From: Rhexocercosporidium sp. MPI-PUGE-AT-0058
Lineage: Eukaryota; Ascomycota; Leotiomycetes; Helotiales
Direction: 5' to 3'
NCBI GenBank assembly: GCA_020746875.1
Contig: JAGTJL010000001.1
Coordinates: forward strand, 372,001 to 436,000
DNA length: 64,000 nt
Shown here: in pieces, positions 47,054 through 58,343 of the stretch
How the letters are laid out: each line of letters opens with the position of its first letter
Position numbering within the stretch: the first letter of the stretch is position 1
Notes under the pieces: generated by a model
The model's input: only the letters and a program-made list of their open reading frames with translations
Databases searched by the model: none
What the model was told of the DNA's origin: nothing
Made by a program: the position numbers and the translations under genes

Positions 47054-47332
47054 GCATTTCTTCAAATCTCGAAACTCAATGTTCGCTCAACCCTCCGCTC
47101 CGCTCCCTGTCCTGGTCCTGGTCATGGTCCTGGTCCAGGCCTCCATGGTGAGCCCCTACATCACAACCCCGCGATGATCAGCGCCGCCCACGCCAACGCC
47201 ATACTTGACAGCTCGTTGGCTCGACCCGGCGTGCGGCAACCAGTGATGGTGCCCGCCACCAACCCAGCACCAACACCAGCATCCGCCGCCAATAAATCTT
47301 CAGGGTCAATGACTTCAGGTAGCGTAGCCTAG
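47054..47332 (+). CDS. Possible small Pro/Ala-rich protein (doubtful)
   Basis: An open plus-strand frame ends at a TAG at 47330-47332. Its C-terminal part reads like protein (MISAAHANAILDSSLARPG, then TNPAPTPASAANKSSG), preceded by a Gly-Pro run (PGPGHGPGPG). The in-frame start is unclear; an ATG at 47174 would give only 52 residues, and a spliced start upstream is possible. Without homology the frame could be spurious, and the given start is only approximate. Confidence 0.25.
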   Translation, partial: AFLQISKLNVRSTLRSAPCPGPGHGPGPGLHGEPLHHNPAMISAAHANAILDSSLARPGVRQPVMVPATNPAPTPASAANKSSGSMTSGSVA

Positions 47333-47810
47333 AACTCCCCAAGTTTTATATTATATCTCTCGTTGTTATTAGCCACTTCATCAATGTGCAATAGAAAGCA
47401 ATAGATGTAACTTCGTCGGTGTCTACACGATTATGAAATGAATTCTTTATAGTAAGTAGTATTCAGAGCAAGCAATGCCGCAGCTTCCTTCATCCCCGTC
47501 TTCACACCCAGATTCAACTGAATTCCAGAACTACAGAAGTCATCCATCCCCTCTCATTCAACAACAATAATTCTTTCCTCGAAACAGAACACCCAAAAAA
47601 GCAGTCAGCCTCGTCAAACAGCCTTCTCCAACAGTCGCAGTCATCACAACAAATGATTTTCATGTTCGCATCCCTTACTTGCCTGAGTGCTTGCTAAACC
47701 GCCACAGCCTTCCAGACCGCCTGAACTCCCACTCTCCAAGAAATATATACACTGTACACACATGCATGCATCCATGCATGCACGCATCACTCCTTGCGTC
47801 GACTCCCAAC
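47333..47810. other. Intergenic, no supported gene
   Basis: A short CATGCATG run at 47759-47780 is the only simple repeat noticed. The GTTGCA-core family begins just to the right, with two half copies on the minus strand near 47811-47832 and 47891-47912. Confidence 0.35.
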
Positions 47811-50800
47811 AGCGACGTGCAACAAGAAAATTCAGCGTACCAATCTGCTTTCCCTGGCACCACTGCTGGCATTAGGAACCATGAGAGCCCAAGTGCGATG
47901 TGCAACAAGAAACGCGCATCTCTGCATTCGTATTGGTGTAGAAGTATTAGGGAGAGGGAAGAGGGAAGAGGGACGGGGAGGGGATGGGAGGAGCAAATGT
48001 GATGCTGCCATGTGGTGGTGCATACCAGCCTAGCGGGGAGGGTGTACCGTGGGTATAAGGACAACATTGAACTTTGTGTGGACACGAGTAAGACATGATG
48101 GGATTGGGTATGATGCGAAACTACAAGACTGGGCTGGGATCGTGGTCGCGAGGCTCTGCGGGCTTGGAAAGGTAAATATTTGTATTATATTAGTAGTTAT
48201 TATATATGTGCATATTCGCTACAGTGACCAGCCTTCTTTCCAGCTTTACTCCTCAGCGACTGGAGAATGGCTTTTCTGTTTTCTTGTTGCACATCTCAAA
48301 TCTGCAGCATTGATTAAATGCAGGTCCAGTTCTTTTTCGTACCATTCTTAGATCCTTAGTTGGTACTGATATGATAAGACGTATATTATATATTTGCAAA
48401 TCATTATAGGTAGTAGGGATAGGGGGTTGAAAAATCTCAAGCCAGAACTCGGGGTAGGTGTGGTTGATACCTTGTTGTAAGTCGTAGATATGCGGACGTT
48501 ATTAAATTCAGGTACACATCAGCTTTGATGAATCATAGAGAGGGCTCTTGTGGTACCTATTGCTATATGAACTACATGTCTAGTGGCTAGAAGAGTGGGT
48601 GGCGGGGGACGGGCCGGAATCCAGCCACTTTGTTTTGTTGCTAAGCGAGACTGTAAACCTTTTTGTTGTTGCACTTCGTAATTATGCGGAAGTTATTAAA
48701 CGCAGGTCCCTTTCTTTTCTTTGTGAACTATAGCTGCTCTCCTATCTTAATACGCAATTCTATGCATGTGCCACTCGACGGCAAATAATTGCGGTATGTG
48801 CTGCCCCCAGCCCAGCCACCTGTTTTATTGAACTTTGTTGCGATGTTGTTCTGTTGCATGTCGTAAAGATGCGGAGGTTATTAAGCGCAGGTCCCTCTGT
48901 CCTCTATATGGGCTATAGGAAGTCTAGTATCATAAGATACCGTTCTATACTTGTGACTGCCACGGGGAATATAGCGGCAAGCACGGCAGCTGCCAGCCTT
49001 CTGATTAAGCGACCTCGTCTGGTGGTGTTGTTGCACGTCGTACATATGCGGAGGTTATTAAACGCAGGTCCTACTGTCTCCTATGTGGATGACAAGCGGC
49101 TAATACTTCATACACTATCATACAATGCAGTATTATACATAAAAATGCCTTGTCACTCAGCTTGAATTACCTCATCTCGCCTAGCCTCCCCAGCCTCCTC
49201 AGTGAGCATGAAAGTTATGCTGCACTTCTACAATCTGCAGTATTTATTAGACGCAGGTCCCTTTGTCTTGACTGTGGATCATACGCGGCTATTTAGTTTC
49301 TGGTATTATAGCAGGGCTGAGGATATACATTTCATTGCAGGGAACAAGATATTATATCGATGCCAATGTTGCGGACACGAATACCATCTTAAATTTGACA
49401 TTGTGTTCCTCCATAAAGCGCAAAATCTAGTAAAATAAATTTGGAATTAGATGGTTTTAGGTTTTAGACTTGGGCGATGCCTTGTAACGGGCTTGGTTCA
49501 ACTTCCTAGACGTTCTTGGGGGAATTCTTACTCCCCCTTAGCAATGTCCAGTATTGACTTAACATTTCCAAACTTTCTTGATTAGGTCCGATAACTTTAT
49601 CGAGGAGGTCGATATTAAGCTCCTTGTTGCAAGAGTCTAGTGCAAGGACTAATTGCAGAGCCCCGCCTCAATCTTCCCGCCTTCCATGGCTTCCCCGCAT
49701 ACCATACTCTTTCTCTCTCCTTCGGAAACATAGTTTTGTTGCACGTCTCATATATGCAGTATAAATTAGCAATGCAGGTACATCAGTGATACCATGGTTT
49801 CTCTCTTCTTGATCACGCAATATCAGTTCTGATATAGTTAGGCTGGTGACTTGACCACTTGACTGATCTCTCTTTTCAGTATGCTTTGCTGCATGTCTGA
49901 TATTATGCAGTATAGAAGAATAACAGGTACTGGATCATTCTCATAGTGTCCATCTACTAGCGTAAGTCATAAAACTTCTGATATAGCTGTCAAGTGAACT
50001 TCACCAGCCCTTTCCCTCGCTCACCCGTCTCGTTACATGTTTTGGGATACCGGCTTCATTTCACGTTTGATATAGCCGGTAGTGAGCAATATCACACCAG
50101 TCACCTCCTTGTAAACTGTGCCGAATTGGGTCCACCAGAGGAGTGTTCTAGTCGACTGCCTCCCTTTCCGTACTTTTAGCTCAACTTCCACTTCCTCCAA
50201 GAAAGCAGCTTCTGCAGCTTTTGAATCACACTACAGTAGACACAGGGTTCAGATCTGTTGAAAATAGTGCCGTCGTACATTAACTTGGAGCCGTCGTCCA
50301 TAACTCTCAAAATATTATTTCCACTCCCTATTTTCGTACTAGCTCCTCTACCATGTTCCTAGTCTCGTGACGAACAACTTCTTGTATCTTGTTGCACGTC
50401 TATTATATGCAACATAGAGTAACATTCAGGAACACAGTACTTTTGCATACGCGAAATATGGATTCAAATTCATAAACCTCCTGCTATGATCTCGAATCCC
50501 TCTCGGCTAGCCACCCCACCAGTCACCCGGCGGTTTGTGCTTCGGTCTTCGCGATCGCACTTTGTCTTGTTGCACGTCTCATATATGCGGAATAAATTAT
50601 TATTCAGAAACATAATCATTATGCACCTATGAAATATTAGCCTAGCTTCATAGTGCTGCTGTTATAGTCTTGAATCCTTCCCGGCCAGCCACCCCACCAA
50701 CCACCTGGCGGCTCGCGCTTGTATTTTCCCTACTCGAATTTCACTCGTTGCAAGTCTGATATATGCGGTATAGATTGAAATTATAGGGACATCTCACTGC

Positions 50801-51985
50801 GTCCGTAATATTCTGAGGGGGAAAATACTTGAGAACATTATCCCTAGTTTTTCTCCAGCCACTTCACGGCTAATCCTTCTTTTATTCAGATGACAAACTC
50901 TGTTGCATGTCTTATATATGCTGTGTAATTCGAAATGCAAGCACATATGAATTCAAGATTTATGTGAGTGTTTGAATCATGTTTGGAGTCCTGTAGTATC
51001 ATTAAATGAAAATTAACTGTAAAGTTCTTCTCCTGGTGACATAATTCTGCATGCCACTTGGGGCTTTGTCCCACTTCCTTAATAACATTTTCAGAACATT
51101 TATACGTGATGTACTTGCTATTTTCTTTCTATTTGCTGGATTTATATTCTCCAAAAAAAAAAAATCTTTCTCGTTACAAGTCCCTATTCCAATGTTTTTA
51201 CATTAATAATTGCGCTGCTATTATTCTCAGGCCCCTCGGCTAGCCTCTCACCAGCTTCCCAGCGCTCTACACCCATGGTGTACCTGACTTGTTGCACATC
51301 TCATATATGTAGTATAAGGTAGATTTCAGGCAAATAAGTAACTCCGTGTTATAAAGAATACATAATGCATCTTGATATTGCTTGCTATTCTTTCGTTTTC
51401 CCGGCCAGCCACCTACCAGCCATCCCACTCGTTTCTCTACTTGTACCTGTCCTGTTGCACATCTCATGTATGCAGTTTAAATTACTTTCCAGGCACGTAA
51501 GAACAGCTTTGTAATAGCAGTAATCTATAGTAAATTCAAAGGCATGCAGGAGACTCTCGCTTGACCAAACACCAGCCTCTTGTGGGCCAAGTGTCTAGAG
51601 GTAAGTACTTTTGAAGGTTGATTTGTTGCAAGTCTCATATATGCAATATAGAGTGGTTTTCAGGCACATATTTATGGTGCATACTGCGTTATGATAGTAC
51701 CCACTCTACACGTAGGCATTGGTCTCAATCGGTGGCTAGGTTCCACTCCCCGGCCACTGGAACTGACATGAACATACGTTTACAATTTCAGCTCTATAGT
51801 TTAGAGGGAAAAAATTCCAAATCAGAAATATATAGCGCAGGTTCATTTAGTCACCGCGGTAACCTACTCGATGCAGGTACAAAATGCTTGAGTGGCGATA
51901 TTACGGAAATAGTAATGTGTGGTTGGAAACAACGTGTTTTGATGCAAGTCGCACTTCTGCACAGTATATTGATATACCCAGGGTA
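47811..51985 (+). repeat. Array of about 17 units with a conserved 45-bp GTTGCA core
   Basis: Plus-strand cores start near 48284, 48472, 48665, 48851, 49027, 49217, 49623 (degenerate), 49738, 49886, 50389, 50567, 50745, 50900, 51172 (degenerate), 51289, 51452, 51623 and 51938 (diverged). The core begins GTTGCACRTCTCATATATGC. Two forms follow. In 48.3-49.3 kb the next part is GGAGGTTATTAAACGCAGGTCC or similar; in 49.7-51.7 kb it is AGTATAAATTA, a few bases, then CAGGCAC or CAGGTAC. Many neighbouring starts are 150-195 bp apart. A second conserved block, GGCCAGCCACC, lies 50-65 bp before many cores (50681, 51401; variants at 50505 and 51233). Two minus-strand half copies lie near 47.8-47.9 kb. 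There is no coding gene in the array. Confidence 0.8.
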
Positions 51986-52047
51986 TGGAATAGAAATCGC
52001 AGATTAAGTCGAGGATTCTAGAAGAGGTTGCACGAAGGTCTTGTAGA

Positions 52048-53043
52048 TCAGCAATGCTGCTGCGCAATCAGACCCACTGCCTGCTCGAAAACCCACCTCA
52101 CCTCCTCAGCAATCACTTCCGGTTCCAGCATCTGCACATTGTGTCCACTCTTTGTCTCTCTAAATCTCTTCAGCCTATCGTCGCTACTCAACTCCAAAAT
52201 CTTCTTTGCTCTCCCACCGCCATTCTCGGCACAATCAGCAATGAACTCTCTGAACAACCTCCTCTCCTCCTCTGTCCCATTGCCCGCCGCCACACCAGCA
52301 TCATAAACACATCGAAAATCCCTTGCACCGTTTGCATAGATAACACTTACAGGACACTTCCCCAACACATGCGTTTCCAACTGCTTCTTCTCCTTCAGCA
52401 CGTCAAAGTCCCCACCATGGAAGCCAGCTGCTTCAGCTTCTTCTGCCTCGAGACGGCCTGGTCGAGCATTCTCTTGCATCACTGCCACTACTTGCTCCTT
52501 TGAGAGGACGTGGTCTGCTGCTATACCAGTAGCTTCTATATACGACACTGAACCCTGCACAGCGTTCATGTACGGATACGGGAAGTTTGATGGATCAGCA
52601 AATGTATGTTCTGAATTCGCGTCGACGAAAATCATGCCCACGACAGCGGTGGGATTGAGATGCAAGAATTCTCGTGCAAGAACACCGCCCCATGAGTGCG
52701 CCAACATTATATATGGTGGAGGAATATTTGCAACTTTGAGCAGAGCGGAGAGTTCTTGGGCGACGGAAACGGCTGTCGTGATGGTTGGTGGGGGAGATTT
52801 GGTTTCAGACTTCCCGAGGCCGGAACGATCGAATGTTAGAATGCGGGCAAATGGTGTGATGAGGGGGATTAGAGCTGCCCACTCTAGTGTACTACTGGCG
52901 TGGCCAGTCATGAGGACTATGAGAGGCGTGTTTGATGAGAGGGAAGGACCCGAGATGGATAGATGGAGGGAGTGAGTGCCGATTGATACTAGGTCTGAGC
53001 TGGATCCGGTAGACCAGTCGATCTTTGGGGTTTGCTGAGCCAT
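52048..53043 (-). CDS. Alpha/beta-fold hydrolase
   Basis: A single exon encodes 331 residues from an ATG at 53043-53041. The nucleophile elbow is AHSWGG with Ser117, the oxyanion region is VLMTGHASS, and the strand FDRSGLGKSE precedes the elbow as in epoxide-hydrolase and proline-iminopeptidase-like members. The catalytic His is probably His301 in KSGHNVQ. The acid is less certain. A helical lid region (residues about 185-240) is acidic. There is no signal peptide, so it is probably cytosolic. The substrate is unknown. Its 3' end abuts the repeat array. No damage is visible. Confidence 0.92.
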   Translation of the reverse strand: MAQQTPKIDWSTGSSSDLVSIGTHSLHLSISGPSLSSNTPLIVLMTGHASSTLEWAALIPLITPFARILTFDRSGLGKSETKSPPPTITTAVSVAQELSALLKVANIPPPYIMLAHSWGGVLAREFLHLNPTAVVGMIFVDANSEHTFADPSNFPYPYMNAVQGSVSYIEATGIAADHVLSKEQVVAVMQENARPGRLEAEEAEAAGFHGGDFDVLKEKKQLETHVLGKCPVSVIYANGARDFRCVYDAGVAAGNGTEEERRLFREFIADCAENGGGRAKKILELSSDDRLKRFRETKSGHNVQMLEPEVIAEEVRWVFEQAVGLIAQQHC

Positions 53044-53209
53044 GGCGAAATAAAGTGTGGAAGTTGATCAAGTCGTGATGCGGAAATGCAGTGCTTGTTT
53101 GAGTTGACGAAGTGGAAAGTCTCCTATTGAAGGAGGTTGGGAATGCTCTTTAGGCGGCAATGGTACGTATTGTAAGCACGAGGTCCTTGAAGTGCTGTAG
53201 AGGCACAGT

Positions 53210-53398
53210 TTACTTAGCTGAACGTAGCCGCTTTAGCGAGGAAGCAGGCTCTTCACCCACGATCGTGATGGTGATGAGCAGTGGCGGAGAGAAATCCTCC
53301 AAGGGAAGAAATACCAGCTCTTTGAAATTGAGAGTATCTTTATCTACAGTATATTTCGTCAACGGAAGATCTTGGATCTCGGGAGCGGTGAAGGGCAT
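53210..53398 (-). CDS. Possible small protein of 62 residues (doubtful)
   Basis: From an ATG at 53398-53396 the minus-strand frame reads to a TAA with a protein-like composition (MPFTAPEIQDLPLTKYTVD, then FLPLEDFSPPLLITITI). It has no recognised domain. It lies about 170 bp upstream of the hydrolase start on the same strand, so it may be an upstream transcript part, a short gene or a relic. Confidence 0.25.
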   Translation of the reverse strand: MPFTAPEIQDLPLTKYTVDKDTLNFKELVFLPLEDFSPPLLITITIVGEEPASSLKRLRSAK

Positions 53399-54688
53399 AT
53401 TAAACGAAATCAATGTTAGAGACAGGAGCCCCTAGATCGCGCCCGGTGTCAAGCTAGATTTGACATCTTTGGAAATTGCGGGAACTGGTATGAATGACGC
53501 GGGTACTAAACCGGAGCACCGAAAGCCAGTAAGCTTTAGAAATTTGATACTATAACATTCTAGGAATTGAGAGTACTGCTCGATGCGAAGTTACAATACC
53601 AGATCAAGCAATCGAGGACAGTATTGCCGAAAATATTGGTATCAAGGGCTCAAGGCATGGAGTCAAGCATTGCAGAAAGGCCATGCGGGAAGTTCTGGTA
53701 CGCTCTTGAAAAAACCTTGGAAGATACCAGATAATATTGAGTAGAATGGGATCTCGAATGATGAAGCATTGTTCACATGGAATGGAGTGGGATGACAGTG
53801 GAGGTGGCTAGAGTATGTCGGCATGCATCACTGCTGCTGAGCTACCTAGGCTGTAGGAATATTTTGTATCTTGCAGCCTCGGGAGGCTCTACACAAGGCG
53901 TTGCTTTAGGGAAAGCCTCTTTAGGGGAAACTCTATCCCCGTATCTTGTAGCCTACTTGCTCGCGACGCCAAAGGTTTGTTAATTGAAAGAATGGAAGAT
54001 AGCCCCTCAATTAAGCACATGAACCACAGGTGATCCTCAGTCGGTCAATTTGGTGCAAAGACATGAATTGCTATGCTCGAAATATGGTAAGAATTCTTGC
54101 AAGAAATTTTTAAAATGGCTCTTAATCTGGGTATAAAGCTGGTCCCGCCTCGGCTTCCTACCAGAATCTGACCTTTTAGCACAATAATTCCTAAGATTGC
54201 TAGATTCCTCCTTTATTTTTGTACTCCGTTTTTGCTTACGGTTCTTTCTAAATCAAATAAATAGGGAGAGTCAGTACAAGTCTAGATATTCGAAGATTTT
54301 CCTCTTACCGAAGGACATGAAGCGGCTCCTCCCCCCTCTTCCCGGCCAGTCTAGTCATATATGACCATTCATTGGTTCTCCCTTACTGAATCGAATTCAA
54401 TCCACGCTGCTCATTCAGTGAATCTTTCATCCGAACTCAATTTTCTTTGTCGTTCCCAGAGGTAAACAATTAATATATCCGTCTCGCCTAAGTCGTAGCG
54501 TGGCGCTACCTGATACTTATGCCTTCTTGCTTTCATGTTCCTCGAAACTATAACGCATCCTAGCGAAATCCACCTTCGAGAAGGAGAAAAATGCAAGACA
54601 CCCCCAAACACTTCAAAGTCCCTCGTAGCTGCGCTTCTTCAGCTCATCGTCTTGAGGCGGTCAATTAACACATCAAACTCTTCCCTGA
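53399..54688. other. Intergenic, no supported gene
   Basis: About 1.3 kb with scattered short frames and no recognised motif. A short direct duplication (ATCTTGCAGCC and ATCTTGTAGCC, about 53868 and 53942) was noticed. A 61-codon frame from 54535 is not supported by other evidence. Confidence 0.35.
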
Positions 54689-56561
54689 CGGCTTTCATTT
54701 CGCCATTGCTGGGTTGACTTCGAAGTCCAAATCCACCCACACCACGTGCGCCCCAAAGTTGTCGAAGTATTCCTCAACCTTCACGGAGTGGCAGAGAAAG
54801 TCTCTGAAGAGAAAGCTAAGAATCGCGCAAGCATTCGACCCAGGAAGGTACCTTCAAAGGCAAAGTCGGTCACCCGGTCCGAAGAAGACGCCGATTTAAT
54901 CAGGATGCCTGGAACTTGGAAGGACAGCGATGAAGAGACTCTGATTGGTGATGGTCCTTCGAATAAGCTTGCTGTCCCTTCTGGCTTACGAACGGGTGAT
55001 CTCGCGATCTGGACACCTCTACCCCAAGATGAAGCTGAAGGTGAAGTTGAAGAGCCTTACTTGCCTATAGTGGTCGCTAGATCCAAGAGATTGATCCCCA
55101 AGGAAGTCATTGTATGCCAAGAACGCTTGAGGTGGCCAAAAAGTACCATGATCGATGACAATGGAAGACAACAGAAGGAATTGGCAATGATGAGATTGGC
55201 TCTTTTAGCAAAGCAAGAGTCTGCAAAGTAAGTCCGCGTTCCCCGGTGTCCATTAGATTGCAAATCTAACAGAACAAAGAACTTTGACCGAGTTCCACCT
55301 CTTTCCGAAAATACCCATCGAACTGCGAATGAAAGTCTACAGTCTAGCCAGTCGACAACCCCGAATCGTCGCCCTGGAATTCAGACATGATCTCAGAGAT
55401 GCTGCAGTGCTATCCGCCAACCCCAAGTACCTCGACAGAGTCCACAGAGCGATTCGAGTCTGCCCTGCTTCTCGCGTCCCGGCACTGATGCAAGTCCATC
55501 GAGAGTCTCGCCAAGACTGTATGGTGCTGTATAAGAAAGAGATTGTGTCGAATTCGGGCTCCAGGAATGGTGACTATATCTATGTCAATCCTCGAGTCGA
55601 TGTGCTTCATATTGGAGGGGACAACATGTGCGTTCATGCTATCCGGGAGATGCTCTTGAAGTCAAATACAGGAGGACACATTCTTCCCCGCGTTTCGATT
55701 GATATCAGCAGCACAGAAGCATTGTGTTGTATCAATGAGAATTTGGCAACTGGTAACCTACGTTCTGTTGAGACTTTGTACGGTCTTCATAGAGCCTGGG
55801 TTAAATCCGTCGAGGTCGGGTCTGTATATTATAGGTTTGACGGACTGCAAGAGATCACTTTCGTTGTGGGATCGAGAATCACTCATTTGCAACCCAAGCA
55901 CATTAGCACCGACACCAAATTCCGTCCTGCCCTTACAAACGGAGTTACTTTCGATGATCGTATGCTCAAGAGAGAGCTGGATATCTTGATCAAGCGGATC
56001 GGTGATGGCTGGCCGATGGGCGTTGCGGGGGATACATGGATCGGAGACAAAAAGCCCACCTTCAAGTTCGTCAGTTTTGCGCCACCATATGAGGAAAAAG
56101 ACGGTAAAGTCTTCGAGATCATGACTGCGCAAGCTGCCGCTATTTTTTGGTTGAGTTTCTTGCCAACTCCCCTCAATTGGTACATCAAATACTTCGGCTT
56201 TGTCAGAAATCTCGAACGCAGATATCGTTGTAAGATCACAATGCACAAGACGCATCCAGGCTACGATGTACGTCGAGAGATTGCCATTGAGGGCGTGAAG
56301 GAAGACGTAGAAAAGTGTCGTAAGGCTCTCGAAGAGAGGCTTGTGGATGTTCAGGAGACTCCTATCGAGGCCTGGATTAAACGGCACTTGAGACTTACAT
56401 GGTGGATAGCCATGCTGGCTGCGGCATTTTTATGGGTCCGTATGGCGTTCAGTATTATGTCCTTCTTCGACCTACTGACGCCAATGTTGGGATGGTGCGT
56501 GGCTAGATACAATGCTTATCTTGCTTCTCCTCCTTGTATTGAGGTCGAGTGCTTTGGCTGA
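54689..56561 (+). CDS. 2EXR-domain protein, 5' end uncertain
   Basis: Two exons can be joined, about 54689-55227 and 55280-56561. The intron runs GTAAGT to AAAG; this acceptor keeps the frame, whereas the nearer CAG at 55270-55272 would not. No ATG opens the first exon, so a further upstream exon is likely and the given start only marks where the frame opens. The first exon is basic then acidic (VVARSKRLIPKEVIVCQE). The second opens with the 2EXR signature LTEFHLFPKIPIELRMKVY and RQPRIVALEF. It also has the typical LMQVHRESRQD block and a C-terminal membrane-like helix (WWIAMLAAAFLWVRMAFSI). 2EXR proteins are a large fungal family of unknown function. A decayed relative follows. Confidence 0.75.
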
Positions 56562-57155
56562 CCAAGCTATCCTGGAAGTACTAGAATCTAGTTTGCTTGT
56601 CATCAATGTTATTGGCCTGCTGTGAAGATGCAAAGCCATTTGGGGTTCTGGGAATTTGCAGGTGCCAGGAAACTTCGGCTGCAGTCACAGAAAATCCAAG
56701 CGGAGAGGACGAGGATGAGAGTAGCCATGTTTCGTCTCTATAATGTCGTGTTTAGTAGCAATAAACCCATACTACCATAACTCCCAGTCTAATTAGAGAT
56801 TGTTTGATTGGTCTTCCCAGGTTCGTTCTGCCTGTGTATTCGAAACTAACCCCTCTGCCGCCATGGTAAAGTGACCTCGAAGCACAGCAGCCGGGTTCCT
56901 TTAATGGAAAGCATCATCAAGCTGATACAGCACCACCTAGATCTATAACTTTCTCCTCAAACTGTCGTCCAGAACTTAGCAAGAACAGCCTCGGGTCGGT
57001 TGGAGAATTGCAGACAGAGATTAATCCAGGTGACAGCTAGTATCTCGCTTAATTGTTTACTTGACATAACGCTAGTTTAGCACGTCATGGGCCTTGTCTT
57101 TCATCAACTTTCTTCCACTCGAAGCTAAATACTAACAGCCAAGCTAAGTATCAAG
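56562..57155. other. Intergenic between the 2EXR gene and the relic region
   Basis: No gene or motif was recognised in this 594-bp stretch. A frame starting at an ATG at 57156 (68 codons, basic) lies beyond it but is not supported as a gene. Confidence 0.35.
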
Positions 57156-57461
57156 ATGCAATCGAGTACTAGACTCTGCGCGCGACGTAGTCAATTGACG
57201 CCCGGAGCAGTGTCTGCGCACATCAAAACCGAGCCACCCACTTCTTCCTTCCCAATGACCATTGCTCTCAGCGCCGCAACGCGTAAACGCGTAACGTTTT
57301 CTTGCGCACGAATCGGAGCCATCAATCAGTATCATCCCAAACTTCTTTTTAACAATGTATAGGTCTGGAACCAAGATGCGCACGCTACGAAGATGAAGTC
57401 AAGGTCAAACGCGCCGAATCGCGATCGGTCTACTAGCTCGAAGAGTCTTTAAATATGCCTA

Positions 57462-58343
57462 ATGGATGGACCCAAAGTGTGGAGCTTGACGACCGCCATA
57501 TCATCTGTGGAAATTGTTGAGCTTGGCAGAGGTGGCAGAGAGGGCATGGGTCGCGGTGGTGTGGTCGGTGATAGGAGCGGGCGAGTTGAAGGGGCGCTGA
57601 ACTTCGATGGTCGCGGAATTGCGAAGACTGTTGAAATTGCTGAGATTGGTGAGACTGCTCAGGGTATCCAGGCGACGATTGCAACTGTCCGGGATCTTCT
57701 TTCAATATATGAACGTCCGAGAGAGTAAGCTAGAACTATCCACATGCAAGTATGAGAACTGACGTTTAGCAGGACCTTCTTCCACTTCCGCCTCTTTCCA
57801 CGTTTTCCAACAGACATTGGCTCAAGATCTGGAGACGGGCCGTGAGACATCAGCGTATCATTGCTCTCGAATTCGTTGAAGATGTCGACAGAAAGGATTA
57901 TATGCTCGAAGTCGGGGAAATTCACCACCGTGAGATATCAATCGGCCCTTGGCCCTGGCCAACCCCCGTTGCTCCAAAGCAATTGTGAGTCCTACAGGGA
58001 GTTTAGGAAACTGTATCATATGCGGGACTTCTCCTGCGCCGAAAGAGTCTGTCTATACAACCCCTCAACATATATTCTATACTTCAGTGGAACTACGCAT
58101 TGTTTTCATGATCTGTCATCGGCATCTTGGATTGGGATTGAAGATATTCCGAGAATTGTAATCGATATCAACATACAACAAGACAATCACTGCGCTCACT
58201 TGGTCAATACAGTGGATCGAACCATGGTATGTCAGATCATGCGCGCTCTCCACGGTTTTTGGAACCCTCCCATGTATATTCGCGAGTTGAAAGAAGTCAT
58301 GCTAGTACTGGAACGCAGACCTTTGGCGATTGTTCCGAGCTGA
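57462..58343 (+). pseudogene. 2EXR-domain gene relic with frameshifts
   Basis: The first exon (57462-57724) encodes an N-terminal part ending IATVRDLLSIYERPR. A plausible intron (57725-57772, GTAAGC...GCAG) leads into the 2EXR signature TFFHFRLFPRFPTDI. The frame then breaks near 57829-57832; in the next frame the expected continuation KIWRRAVRHQRIIALEF is visible. A second change between about 57905 and 57960 returns to the first frame, which runs to a stop at 58343 with RIVIDINIQQDNH. Two compensating shifts within 130 bp suggest decay, though an unrecognised intron or a sequencing error could mimic it. It lies 900 bp from an apparently working 2EXR gene on the same strand. Confidence 0.65.

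Noticed and set aside
48280..51985. CRISPR array
   Set aside because: The repeated core is diverged, unit spacing varies from about 115 to 500 bp, and the DNA is from a eukaryotic nucleus with no cas-like genes.
57156..57362. 68-codon plus-strand frame before the 2EXR relic
   Set aside because: It starts with a real ATG but is Arg/Ser/Thr-rich without any domain, and there is no sign that it splices into the relic.
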